From an uncultured Chloroflexota bacterium (GTDB taxonomy: Bacteria; Chloroflexota; UBA11872; UBA12225), in NCBI GenBank assembly GCA_902805635.1, contig CADCTC010000127.1:1-54404 (forward strand): 54,404 nt of DNA. Reading direction: 5' to 3'. This document shows positions 1-7,833 of the stretch, piece by piece; position 1 is the stretch's first letter; each line of letters begins with the position of its first letter. A program made the position numbers and the translations under genes. The notes beneath the pieces are model-generated. The model made no database searches. It saw only the letters and a list, made by a program, of their open reading frames with translations, and was not told the DNA's origin.

Positions 1-61
1 GGGGTAGCGCGCCGGACTGGGGATCAGCGGCTCGGCTAGCCGGCGCGGCACCTATGCGCTT

Positions 62-1273
62 GTGGTGCAGGTGACGCCCGCTTCGGAACCGCCGCCGTGG
101 GCCGACCGGCGGATCGAGCTCGCCGGCCTGGGCCGGCCGGACCAGGTGGTGTCCGGCGTAGGCGATCAGGTCGTGTCGTTCTCGCTGGATGCCCCGCCGG
201 TAGGTGGCCGCGCCACCGTCCCGTTTGAGGTCGTGATCAGCCACTCCGGCTTGCTGGACCGCGCACGCTCGTCGTTCAGGCTGGTGCTCAACGACCGGCC
301 GCTCGCCTCAGTCGCCTTGCGCGAGCTCACACCCGAACGCGCGGTGCACCGCTCGGAGCTGCCGGCGGCGGCGCTGCGCGCCGGCCTCAATGCCATCCGT
401 ATCGAGCTCACCCTCCGCCTGCCTCGCATTGCGGATGCAGGCGCTACCTGCGCGGTGCCTCCTATCGAGCAAGCCTGGGCTGTGGTCCACGCCAACTCTG
501 GCCTCGTCGCGCCGGCCGGGGATCCCGCCATCACTGCACTCACGCTGTCGACCTACCCGTTCCCGCTGGTGCGCGAAGGACGGCTCGATCGCACGCTCAT
601 CGTCGTGCCCGCGGAGGCGAGCGAGCTGCCGGCTCTGGCGCGTTTGGCGGCCGGGTTAGGGCGAACGGCACGTACGGGTGGGTTCGCATTGGAGGCGCTG
701 CGCGCCCCCGAATTTACCGCCGCGCGCGCCGCAGGACGCGACGTGGTGCTGTGGGGAAGGCCCGAGGAGAATCCGCTGATCGGCTCGCTCGGCGGCCGGC
801 TGCCCATCCAGGTGGACGAGAACGTGCGCCTGGTGCTCAGCAGCGCGATGACGGTGGCCGTGCGCGACACCACCCAGCTCGGCGTGGTGCAGGTGGCCGG
901 CTCCCCGTGGGACGTGGAGCGCGGGTTGCTGGTTGCCACCGGCGCAGGCGCCGACGCGCTCAAGCTGGCGTCGGAAGCGCTGCTCCAGGGCGGCCTGGCC
1001 GGCACCGCTGCACTGGTCAGCCACCGCGTGGAGCAGCCGGCCGCGCCGGGCGTGACTCCCACCCCCCAACCGCTTGTGCTGGGCGCCCCGCTGCCCCTGC
1101 CGGTCCAGGTCACCACCTATCAGCTGCGGCCCGCAGCGGCACCGCCGGCCCGTCACACGCCTGTGGCCGCGCTGGTAGCCGCTGCCAGTGGGGTGCTTGC
1201 CGTGGTCATCACCGGCCTGCTCAGTTACGCCGCGTATGGGTCAACTGCCCGCGGCGCCCGGCCGCGCCGATGA
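62..1273 (+). CDS. BcsB-like cellulose/exopolysaccharide synthase regulatory protein (5' end uncertain)
   Basis: About 403 residues resembling the periplasmic, membrane-anchored BcsB subunit of cellulose-type synthases. In that family BcsB guides the nascent polysaccharide out of the BcsA glycosyltransferase. Residues ~15-135 form a first module with BcsB-like wording (FEVVISHSGLLDRARSSF, then LNDRPLASVAL). A second module at ~150-320 starts with the typical TYPFPLVREGRLDRTLIVVP and LWGRPEENPL pattern. A single C-terminal membrane helix lies at ~367-392, followed by basic residues. No signal peptide is visible: the frame is closed by TAG at 5-7 and the best start is GTG at 62 without a clear Shine-Dalgarno. 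The gene may therefore be 5'-truncated or frameshifted near the window edge. Its stop overlaps the next start (ATGA), so the two are probably translationally coupled. The BcsA-like partner would lie upstream, outside the window. Family call fairly sure; polysaccharide identity unknown. Confidence 0.72.
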   Translation: MVQVTPASEPPPWADRRIELAGLGRPDQVVSGVGDQVVSFSLDAPPVGGRATVPFEVVISHSGLLDRARSSFRLVLNDRPLASVALRELTPERAVHRSELPAAALRAGLNAIRIELTLRLPRIADAGATCAVPPIEQAWAVVHANSGLVAPAGDPAITALTLSTYPFPLVREGRLDRTLIVVPAEASELPALARLAAGLGRTARTGGFALEALRAPEFTAARAAGRDVVLWGRPEENPLIGSLGGRLPIQVDENVRLVLSSAMTVAVRDTTQLGVVQVAGSPWDVERGLLVATGAGADALKLASEALLQGGLAGTAALVSHRVEQPAAPGVTPTPQPLVLGAPLPLPVQVTTYQLRPAAAPPARHTPVAALVAAASGVLAVVITGLLSYAAYGSTARGARPRR

Positions 1274-2124
1274 GCATCGGTTGGCCCTCGCCGGCGAAAG
1301 CGTTGACAGCGGCGATGGTAGTGTGGCTCACACTCCTGCTCGGCGCGGCCGCCGCGCTGGACGGCGGCGAGGCGCGTGTGGCACTGCTGCCGCTCGCGGG
1401 GTGTGTCGTGGCCGTGGCGGTGTGGCGGCCCCTGGCGTGGAGCGGCCCTGCGTGCGGTGTGGTCGCCGCGCTGTGCTACGTGGCGCTGCGTGCGTCGCTC
1501 GACGGGACCACCGGCCTCGCCGTGCCGGCGGCGCTGGCGCTGCTGGGGCTTGCCGGCGGCGGCCTGGTTGGCGATGCGCTGGCGCGCTCCCTGGATGATT
1601 ACGAGCGGCAGCGGTTGCGCGATACCCTGCTCATCGAGGAGCTGACGCCCACGGCCGGTATTACCGGCGTGCTGAAGCCGGCACACGTGCAGAAGGAGCT
1701 CTCCGACGAGGTGGAGCGCGCGCGCCGCTACAAGCATGACGTTGCGCTGGCGCTGATCGCCATCCAGGATTGGGGCGCGTACGTCGAGCGTGCCGGCGCA
1801 GACCAGGCGCGGGCGGTGTTGGACGAGGTGGCCCAGATCACGATCGCGCAGGTTCGCGCCACCGACGCCGTGGGCCACTACGACCACGAGACGCTCCAGG
1901 TGATCATGCCGCACACGCCCCTGGAAGGCGCGCAAGTGGCGGTGGAGAAGGTGCGCCTGGAGGTCCGCCGCCGGCTGGGGCAGGACCTGCGCGCCGGGCT
2001 GGCGCTCTACCCACGCGACGCGCAGAACGCCGACGTGCTGCTGCGGGAAGCGGCGGCCGCACTTGAGTTCGCCACCATGTCCGGTCTCTCGGTGGTGACC
2101 CGCGGTCTGCTCTCCGGCGCCTGA
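1270..2124 (+). CDS. Membrane protein with degenerate GGDEF domain
   Basis: 284 residues starting at ATG 1270, overlapping the previous stop. Four hydrophobic segments (about 12-30, 36-53, 56-74, 82-101) are followed by a cytoplasmic domain at ~120-280 with GGDEF-family layout: ELTPTAGITGVLKPAHVQ at the front, ERARRYKHDVALALIAI, then a ...TDAVGHYDHETLQVIMPHTP segment. Where active diguanylate cyclases have GG(D/E)EF, this one has HYDHE, so it very probably cannot make c-di-GMP. Degenerate GGDEF domains usually act as nucleotide sensors or scaffolds. Its coupling to a BcsB-like gene suggests a role in controlling exopolysaccharide synthesis at the membrane; that is inference. The long open frame upstream of 1270 in this frame overlaps BcsB and is not coding. 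Confidence 0.72.
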   Translation: MSIGWPSPAKALTAAMVVWLTLLLGAAAALDGGEARVALLPLAGCVVAVAVWRPLAWSGPACGVVAALCYVALRASLDGTTGLAVPAALALLGLAGGGLVGDALARSLDDYERQRLRDTLLIEELTPTAGITGVLKPAHVQKELSDEVERARRYKHDVALALIAIQDWGAYVERAGADQARAVLDEVAQITIAQVRATDAVGHYDHETLQVIMPHTPLEGAQVAVEKVRLEVRRRLGQDLRAGLALYPRDAQNADVLLREAAAALEFATMSGLSVVTRGLLSGA

Positions 2125-2203
2125 CCGCTGAACACGAGCGGCCTCGTAGGTGACACTGGTCCTGGCGCGTCTCTCCATTGAAGACGCTCGCTAGCTGGCA
2201 GTG

Positions 2204-2233
2204 CTGGCACAGTTGAGTGGTATGCCATATGAT
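2204..2233 (+). promoter_or_regulatory. Candidate sigma-70-type promoter for the SMP-30-like gene
   Basis: CTGGCA (2204-2209), an 18-nt spacer and TATGAT (2228-2233). The -10 is a 5/6 match to TATAAT and the -35 a 4/6 match to TTGACA. It lies in the 176-nt gap after the GGDEF-like gene, about 65 nt before the next start. Otherwise no feature is seen in 2125-2300. Confidence 0.35.
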
Positions 2234-2300
2234 CGTTCCCGCCGGCGCAGCGAGTCTTCATGGAGAGGGCCGGAAGTTGGGTCGCCGGCGGAGGGACCAG

Positions 2301-3434
2301 ATGGACAGCAGCTCAGGGGTAGTGCGGCCGCGCGGCCGCACAGGTGCACGCCGCGGCCATGACCGCCGGGGCTTCTTCAAAGGCGCCGGAGCCGTACTGG
2401 GAGCCGCCGCGGGGACCGGCGTGCCTGGCGCCGCGCTCGCGTTTACCAGCGTGCCCGTTTTCGGCACCAGCATTGACGTGCGCGATGACCGTTTCAGGGC
2501 AGTCATCCCGGACCCCAACACGCTGATCGAGCGCGTCGCGGGCGGTTTCCGGTTCGTCGAGGGGCCGGTCTGGCTGGAGAGCTCTATCCTGTTCGTGGAC
2601 AACCAGCTCAACGCCATCTTCCGTTTTCGTGACCAGCCGTGGGGACCGGAGATCACCACCTATCGCTTCCCGGCCGGCTTCCCCATCGACCAGCCGCGGC
2701 CTGCCGGCGTCGGCGGCTACGGCCCCAACGGCCTGGCGGTCGATCCACAGGGTCGTATCCTGGTGACCGAGCACGGCAACCGGCGCATCACGCGCACCGA
2801 GCCCGACGGCACCTTGACCGTGATCGCCACCCACTTCGGGGACAAGCGTCTCAATAGCCCCAACGACATGGCGGTGCGCTCGGACGGCACCATCTACTTC
2901 ACCGATCCGCCCTACGGCCTGGCCATGCAGTCGGTCGGCAAGGAGCTAGACTACCAGGGCATTTACCGCATCGATCCGGCAGGGCAGCTGCACCTGGAAG
3001 GGCAGTGGAACCGGCCCAACGGCCTGGCCCTCTCGCCGGACGAGAAGCGCCTCTACGTCGTCGACTCGGTCGAGCACCAGGCGCGCGCCTACGACGTGCG
3101 GCCGGATGGCTCGCTGATGAACGAGCGTCTCTTTGCCGACGTCAAGAGCTTCGGCCCCAACGGCGGCCCCGACGGCGTCAAGTGCGACTCGGCGGGCAAC
3201 TTCTACCTCACCGGCATGAAGGAAGACAACAACCCGGCCGGCCCCGGCACCGTGATGGTCTTCGAGCCGGACGGCGCCCTGCTCGGCCGCATCATCCTGC
3301 CTGAGCGTCCCGTCAACTGCGGCTTCGGCGGCGCCGACGGCAAGACGCTCTACATGACAGCGCGCAGCGGCCTCTACCGGGTCAGGACCGCCATCGCCGG
3401 CATGCCACCCATCCCCGGCGGCAGGGGGTTCTGA
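2301..3434 (+). CDS. Tat-exported SMP-30/gluconolactonase family protein
   Basis: 377 residues from ATG 2301, preceded by GGAGG with 6-7 nt spacing; this start is preferred over an in-frame start at 2217. The N-terminus carries a twin-Arg signal (DRRGFFKGAG at ~21-30, then an Ala/Gly-rich hydrophobic stretch), so the protein is probably folded and then exported by Tat. The rest is a six-bladed propeller of the SMP-30/gluconolactonase family: EGPVW near the start, GPNGLAVDPQGR, SPNDMAVRSDGTIYFTDPPYG split over two strands, RPNGLALSPDEKRLYVVDS and GPDGVKCDSAGNFYLTG. These segments include the Glu, Asn and Asp that bind the divalent metal in family members. Such enzymes hydrolyse sugar lactones, which would fit the sugar dehydrogenases in the window. 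Exact substrate unknown. Confidence 0.85.
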   Translation: MDSSSGVVRPRGRTGARRGHDRRGFFKGAGAVLGAAAGTGVPGAALAFTSVPVFGTSIDVRDDRFRAVIPDPNTLIERVAGGFRFVEGPVWLESSILFVDNQLNAIFRFRDQPWGPEITTYRFPAGFPIDQPRPAGVGGYGPNGLAVDPQGRILVTEHGNRRITRTEPDGTLTVIATHFGDKRLNSPNDMAVRSDGTIYFTDPPYGLAMQSVGKELDYQGIYRIDPAGQLHLEGQWNRPNGLALSPDEKRLYVVDSVEHQARAYDVRPDGSLMNERLFADVKSFGPNGGPDGVKCDSAGNFYLTGMKEDNNPAGPGTVMVFEPDGALLGRIILPERPVNCGFGGADGKTLYMTARSGLYRVRTAIAGMPPIPGGRGF

Positions 3435-3445
3435 CCGCGTGCAGC

Positions 3446-3466
3446 GGTCCGGTTTCGCGCCGGACC
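3446..3466. terminator. Bidirectional terminator-like hairpin
   Basis: A perfect 7-bp inverted repeat GGTCCGG / CCGGACC with a 7-nt loop sits exactly in the 33-nt gap between the convergent SMP-30-like gene and MaoC-like gene. There is no long T-run, so termination may be weak or depend on other factors. Confidence 0.5.
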
Positions 3467-3467
3467 A

Positions 3468-3932
3468 CTACACGAACTTCATGATGTGCGTCGCCGCCGC
3501 CACCACCTCACCGCGCTGGTTGGTGCACGTCACCTCTGCCAGTGTCTTCGCCTCGTCGGGCATGTGCTCGGTGATGCGATATTCCACCGTCACTGTATCC
3601 CCCAGCCGCACCCCTTTGATGAAGCGTATGCGGTCGTACCCATAAGAGACGATCGGCACTGGGCAGTGCTCGGTCAGCTTGCTCGACGCCGCCGACATGT
3701 AACCCACCATCAGCGCGCCGTGCGCGATGCGTCCGCCGTACGGACCCCGGCGCATGTACTCCTCGTCCACGTGGTTGCGGTACAGGTCCCCCGTGATCCC
3801 GCCAAAGAGGTAGACGTCCGTCTCCACCACCGTCTTGGTGAACACTCCCGTCGCCCCCACCGCCATCGCCGCAAGGCCACGCGCCAGGTCTTCCGGCGCC
3901 GGCCCCGCCCGTTTCTGTCCCGTACCCGTCAA
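3468..3932 (-). CDS. MaoC-like hydratase/dehydratase
   Basis: 154 residues with a single hot-dog domain of the MaoC/(R)-specific enoyl-CoA hydratase type. The catalytic stretch reads FGGITGDLYRNHVD, then GGRIAHGALMVGYMS. The Asp (TGD) and His (NHVD) have the usual spacing, but the common Asn-Pro between them is replaced by Tyr-Arg. Family members hydrate 2-enoyl-CoA or similar double bonds. This gene is third in a minus-strand operon after the UGSC selenoprotein and the thioredoxin-reductase-like gene, and its ATG overlaps the reductase stop (TGA at 3929-3931), so translation is probably coupled. That linkage suggests that it acts on the same, unknown, substrate pathway. The C-terminus ends just before a terminator-like hairpin. 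Confidence 0.8.
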   Translation of the reverse strand: MTGTGQKRAGPAPEDLARGLAAMAVGATGVFTKTVVETDVYLFGGITGDLYRNHVDEEYMRRGPYGGRIAHGALMVGYMSAASSKLTEHCPVPIVSYGYDRIRFIKGVRLGDTVTVEYRITEHMPDEAKTLAEVTCTNQRGEVVAAATHIMKFV

Positions 3933-4858
3933 CGATGTGCCTCCAGGTACCGGTGTGCCGCGATCGCTGCCGTCGCCCCTTCCCCGGCCGCGGTAATGGC
4001 GTGCCCCGGCGAGTCCGCCCGCACGTCACCCGCGGCGAACACTCCCGCGAGTTCGGTCCTCATCCAGCCGTCCGCTGGCACCCTCCCATCATCCGCCAGT
4101 GTCAGCCGCTCGCGCAGGAACTCCGTGTTCGGCTCGCCTCCTGCGTAGACGAACAGCGCCGCCAGCTCGACGTCCTCCATCGCGCCGCTATCAGCGTGGC
4201 GCACCCGCACCCCCGTCACCGTCCCCTCGCCCAGCACTTCCTCCACCGAGACACCGTCCCGCGCCTCGATCTTCGGCTGCTCCGCCACCCGCCGCCGGTA
4301 CGTCTCCTGCCCGGAGAACGCCGGTTGTTTATTGAAGACGATCACTCGCTCCACATGCCCCGCCAGCGTCAGCGCCTCCTGCAGCGCCGCGCTGCCGCTC
4401 CCCGCCACGCCCACCACTTTCCCGCGGAACAGCGGTCCATCGCAGGTGGCGCAGTGGCTGATCCCGCGCCCCTCCAGGCGCCCCTCGCCGGGTATGCCCA
4501 ACGGCTTCGGCTTTGAGCCGGCCGCCACGATCACCGCTCGCGCTGCGTAGGCGCCCCCGCCGGTCACCACGCGCCAGCCGCCGTCGCCGTCCGGCTCCAG
4601 CCCCTCCACCTCCGCCATCTCGAACTGCGCGCCATGATTGCCTGCCTGCTCCTGCACCATCGGGCACAGGTCGTAGCCGGCCACTCCCTGCGGGAAGCCG
4701 GGAAAGTCCTCGATTGTCTCCACGTTCACCAGGTGCCCGCCCGGGATGAGCGCTTCCAGCACCAGCGTGTTGTGGCCGTAGCGCGCGGCGAACAGGCCGG
4801 CCGTGAGGCCGGCCAGCCCGCCGCCGATCACCACTACGTCATAGGCGGTTGAGGTCAC
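3929..4858 (-). CDS. Thioredoxin reductase-like FAD/NAD(P)H oxidoreductase
   Basis: 309 residues, the usual length for low-molecular-weight thioredoxin reductase. An FAD-binding GxGxxG motif is at ~11-16 (IGGGLAGLTAG), the redox pair Cys136-Ala-Thr-Cys139 in CATCDG, a second nucleotide-binding Gly motif at ~150-165 (VAGSGSAALQEAL) and the C-terminal FAD motif GVFAAGDVRAD. It should move electrons from NAD(P)H through FAD to the CxxC pair and then to a thiol or selenol partner. The ATG at 4858 overlaps the TGA of the UGSC selenoprotein gene and the stop overlaps the MaoC-like gene. The Sec-X-X-Cys protein is therefore the obvious partner, though this is inferred from position. It may not be the general housekeeping trxB. 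Confidence 0.88.
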   Translation of the reverse strand: MTSTAYDVVVIGGGLAGLTAGLFAARYGHNTLVLEALIPGGHLVNVETIEDFPGFPQGVAGYDLCPMVQEQAGNHGAQFEMAEVEGLEPDGDGGWRVVTGGGAYAARAVIVAAGSKPKPLGIPGEGRLEGRGISHCATCDGPLFRGKVVGVAGSGSAALQEALTLAGHVERVIVFNKQPAFSGQETYRRRVAEQPKIEARDGVSVEEVLGEGTVTGVRVRHADSGAMEDVELAALFVYAGGEPNTEFLRERLTLADDGRVPADGWMRTELAGVFAAGDVRADSPGHAITAAGEGATAAIAAHRYLEAHR

Positions 4859-6495
4859 CGCCAGTCGTCGACCGAAGCGGTCTTGCGGTAGCCGGCGCCC
4901 ATGATGCGCCAGTAGCCGTTGGTCTCACCGCCGACCACCACCACGTGGATCTCGTCGTGGGTGAACATCGGGATGAGCTCGTCCTCCTTCGCCTTGAGCA
5001 GCGACGCGTACGGCTCCTCGCCGAACGTGGCCCGCGGGTACACGTAGTTCTGGATCAGCTGATAGTCCCAGTACTCCCCCGCCGGCATGGTGGCGTTCTT
5101 GTGCGTCCACTCGATCAGCTTCTCCTTGGTGTCGAAGCCGCCACGGTCGATGAACTGCCGGGCTGTGATCGGGTCCAGCACGTAGACCGGTGGGTTGTGC
5201 GGGTCCATGCCTCGCAAGAGGTTGCGGACGTGCTGCTCCCAGTACTTCTCGCGCAGCCCCAGCGTGAACGCCGTGGAGCGACAACCGCCGAAGGGGCTCA
5301 CCGCGCTCTGGTCCGCCTTGAAGCCGTGCTGCACGTGGAACGGCTCCCACGGGCTGCGCTCCTCGTTCTCCGCGAACGTGATGCTGGTGTAGGCGTAGTT
5401 ATTGCCCTGCGAGCCAAGGTACGTCAGCCCCGGCTCGGACCCGCCCTGCAAGTTCTGCGACAGCAGCCCCCACGCCCGCCCGATCGTCGCGTTGGCGTGG
5501 TTGTAGGGGCCCATCGCGCCGGTGCCGGAGTTCATCTTCAGCTCGTGGCGGATCGGGCCGTTCACCACCGCCATCGCCGCCGCGGAACTGGTGGTGGAGG
5601 CGCGCGCGCTGGCGCCGGTGGAGGCTAGCGCCAGCAGCACCGGCAGGTACTCCGGCTTGCAGCCCGCCATCACCGCGTTGATGGCCACCTTCTCCACAGT
5701 GAACTCCCAGAACTCCCGGAAGCCCGTCGGCCGCATGTGCCCCACCACCTCGTCCGGCTTGTGGCTGGTGCCACGCAGCATCGCCGCCACCCGCTCCTCG
5801 GTAGGCAGGATGATCGGCAGTGTGTCGGTCCAGTGCCGGTCCAGGAACAGCTGGTGGAGATTCTCTTCGGTGTCCGGCTCCACCAGGCGCGGCGTGGAGC
5901 GGTCGAAGCTGATGCCGTGCGCGCCTTCAGGATCGAGCGGCGCCGTCAGCCCCTCGATGACCTCCTGCATGAACGGCCGCCCGGTGACCATGTCATTGCC
6001 TTCGATGTAGGCACGCAGCTCCGCTGGGCTCTTGCCCATCACCGGCTGCGGCACGTAGACCTGCCGCATCTTGGGCATACCATTGACCCGCGAGACCGAC
6101 TTGGTCACGCGCTCGAAGATATCTGTGTGAACCGCTACTGTGGGTACTTGAAAGGTGTGATCGATCGACATTCCATGCACGGCGACCGCCGGCGCACAGG
6201 TGCTTCAGTGGCCGACGCCGATGATCGCGGCGTCGCTGTGCTCCTTCACCTCCGCCCAGGTCTCTGGGTCGTCCTTGGTGTAGACATTGCGGATCTGGAC
6301 GAACCGCGTCTTCACGCTCGGCATGTTGTCCTCGAACCAGGCCTGCATCTGGCGCAGGAACACGTCCGAGTCATCGAACCGGCAGTCCACCAGGGACACC
6401 GTCTTGCCGGCCAGCGTGTCCAGGCGCGGCGCCATCGGCTTGGCCGTCACCTTGGGCGGGTAGCCCATGGGGTTCAGCACGCTCAGTGTGCTCAT
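4855..6495 (-). CDS. UGSC-family selenoprotein (in-frame TGA read as Sec97)
   Basis: 546 residues if TGA at 6205-6207 is decoded as selenocysteine. The first 96 codons end ...DAAIIGVGH; TGA follows; the same frame continues S-T-C-A-P without a gap to a stop at 4855. The Sec-X-X-Cys motif after Gly-His matches the diagnostic position of the UGSC family, here reading U-S-T-C. Residues ~1-190 form the UGSC domain. Residues ~195-546 are a second conserved-looking domain of unknown activity, with AVMAGCKPEYLP (Cys279), NGPI and NHANATIGRA motifs. The start ATG 6495 has AGGAGG 11 nt upstream. A stem-loop follows the TGA at SECIS distance. First gene of an operon overlapping a thioredoxin-reductase-like gene by 4 nt. 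Without Sec insertion only a 96-residue stub would be made. Probable redox enzyme; substrate unknown. Confidence 0.87.
6177..6193 (-). promoter_or_regulatory. Candidate bacterial SECIS stem-loop after the UGSC TGA
   Basis: On the minus strand, 11 nt after the TGA, the mRNA can form a stem GC-CGGC / GCCG-(U)-GC with loop GGUC and one bulged U in the 3' arm. The loop begins 18 nt after the UGA. Bacterial SECIS elements usually place a small apical loop with a G in its first two positions about 16-37 nt after the UGA. The GGUC loop and the bulged U recall the E. coli fdhF element, although there the bulge is in the 5' arm. Folding was done by eye. Confidence 0.5.
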
Positions 6496-6534
6496 CTGTT
6501 GCGGAGCCTCCTGTACTTCTCTAAGCTGCCGCGC

Positions 6535-6540
6535 AGTATA
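6535..6540 (-). promoter_or_regulatory. -10 box for the UGSC selenoprotein operon
   Basis: TATACT on the minus strand, a 5/6 match to TATAAT, 39 nt before the UGSC start codon and upstream of the AGGAGG ribosome site. No good -35 is seen at 17-18 nt, so activation by another factor is possible. The 147-nt gap 6496-6642 between the LacI gene and this operon has nothing else that I recognise. Confidence 0.4.
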
Positions 6541-6642
6541 CGCCCTCTCTCATTCACCCTTGAGCGTGATCGTCTGGACCTACTGAAAACCACACGCCAA
6601 AGGGAAAATCTGATAGCACGCGGAGGGAGAGGCGCATCGCGA

Positions 6643-7770
6643 TCAAGGCTCCACCGCCCGCCGCGTAGAAGTGCCCATCCGCAGCTCTGGCTGTAGCACC
6701 GTCCGTTGGGGTGCCACCGGCGCGCCGTCGCTGCCCGACACGCCCTGTAGGCGGCGCAGCAGCAGCCGGGCTGCTTCCCTCCCCAGGTCCGTGCCTGGGT
6801 AGCGCACCGCGGTCAGGTCCAGCCCTGGCCAGCCAAGGATTCCTTCGTGCGTGTAGCCCACCACAGAGAGGTCGTCGGGTATCCGGAACCCCGCACGGTG
6901 GATCTCGCGCAGCGCCGCCGCCGTGCAGTTGGTCACCGCGACCACCAAAGCGCTGATCGCCGGCCGCAGCGCAAGCAGCCGTGCCGTGAGCGCTTCTCCA
7001 TCTTCTGGTCCGCCGCGCCCCAACGCCAGGCAGTCTTCCGGCGCCGCCAGCCCACGTTCCTGAAAGGCGCGCCGGTAGCCCGCCAGCCGTGGCGGGCCGG
7101 AGAGCGATTCCGGTCGCAGCGACACCAGCCCTATCCGCCGGTGCCCCAGCGCCAGCAGGTGCTCCGTGGCGCGGAACACGCCGCTCTCGTTGTCAACCAC
7201 CGCCGCGTCAATCGATAGCTCCGCTGCGCTCAGCGGCTCGCGGTCCAGGAACACCACCGGCACGCCCGATTCGGTCAGACGCGCCACGTGGGGCACGTCC
7301 TCCTCGTACGGAAAGAACAGCACCCCGTCCACCCGGCTGCCGCCCAGCGCCTGGAGCACCACCCCCGCCGTCGATTCAGCGCCGGCCGGCACATGCCCGT
7401 TCCATGGCGTGCCGTTCTGGGGCACGGCGACTGTGACCGGGCTCTGTGATGCTCCGCGCGTCGAGCTGACGATGGTCAGCAGGCCGGCCGCGCCTAGCTC
7501 CTGCTCGGCTCCGGCAGCGTGCAGCGAATACAGCGGGTTGTTCAGATATGGGATCAGGCACGCCACGATCCCAGTGCGGCGCAGCCGCAGTCCGCGCGCG
7601 GCCGCATTGGGCGTGTAGCCTAGCGCCTGGATCGCCTCCAGCACCCGCTGGCGACTCGTCTCGCGCACCGGGCGCGTCCCGTTGAGCACGAACGACACCA
7701 GCGCCGGAGAGACCCTCGCGCGCTGCGCCACGTCCCGGATGGTCATTGCCGGCCGCTTGACACCGCGCAT
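6643..7770 (-). CDS. LacI-family transcriptional regulator
   Basis: 375 residues from ATG 7770 (368 if ATG 7746 is used). The N-terminal LacI helix-turn-helix TIRDVAQRARVSPALVSFVL and hinge LEAIQALGYTPNAAARGLR are followed by a periplasmic-binding-protein-like sensor domain ending in the usual DLGREAARLLLRRL segment. No Shine-Dalgarno precedes either ATG. A -10 box (TACTAT) ends 8 nt before ATG 7770, so a leaderless transcript beginning at that codon is likely. The gene is divergent from the GH39-like sugar operon and a 10-bp palindrome lies between them, so it probably represses that operon and itself until a sugar binds. It has an insertion of about 25 residues (SSTRGASQSPVTVAVPQNGT and following) within the sensor domain. 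Confidence 0.88.
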   Translation of the reverse strand: MRGVKRPAMTIRDVAQRARVSPALVSFVLNGTRPVRETSRQRVLEAIQALGYTPNAAARGLRLRRTGIVACLIPYLNNPLYSLHAAGAEQELGAAGLLTIVSSTRGASQSPVTVAVPQNGTPWNGHVPAGAESTAGVVLQALGGSRVDGVLFFPYEEDVPHVARLTESGVPVVFLDREPLSAAELSIDAAVVDNESGVFRATEHLLALGHRRIGLVSLRPESLSGPPRLAGYRRAFQERGLAAPEDCLALGRGGPEDGEALTARLLALRPAISALVVAVTNCTAAALREIHRAGFRIPDDLSVVGYTHEGILGWPGLDLTAVRYPGTDLGREAARLLLRRLQGVSGSDGAPVAPQRTVLQPELRMGTSTRRAVEP

Positions 7771-7785
7771 GATCGGGAATAGTAT
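7757..7785 (+). promoter_or_regulatory. Sigma-70-type promoter for the sugar operon
   Basis: A perfect TTGACA (7757-7762), a 17-nt spacer and TAGTAT (7780-7785) read toward the GH39-like gene. The transcript would start near 7792, inside the palindrome at 7791-7800. The -35 lies within the N-terminal codons of the divergent LacI gene. Confidence 0.6.
7779..7784 (-). promoter_or_regulatory. -10 box for the LacI gene (leaderless)
   Basis: TACTAT on the minus strand, 8 nt before ATG 7770. It occupies the same bases as the plus-strand -10 (ATAGTAT reads as a -10 both ways), so the two promoters overlap back to back and their polymerases would exclude each other. Confidence 0.45.
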
Positions 7786-7790
7786 GGCGC

Positions 7791-7800
7791 AAATCGATTT
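7791..7800. promoter_or_regulatory. Candidate LacI-type operator
   Basis: Perfect palindrome AAATCGATTT with a central CG, the symmetry expected of LacI-family sites. It covers about +1 to +10 of the plus promoter and lies just upstream of the minus -10, so one bound repressor could block both. Confidence 0.5.
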
Positions 7801-7833
7801 AATTGCACGTTCGTCGTGGAACGGGAGATCAGC

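Noticed and set aside
1225..2178. Long antisense frame over the GGDEF-like gene
   Set aside because: It is Arg/His/Gln-rich with no domain, a usual by-product of high-GC coding on the other strand.
6205..6207. TGA as the true end of a 96-residue protein
   Set aside because: The frame continues for about 450 codons with the UGSC family motif and no second ribosome site, and the distance to a SECIS-like hairpin fits. Sec decoding is the better explanation.
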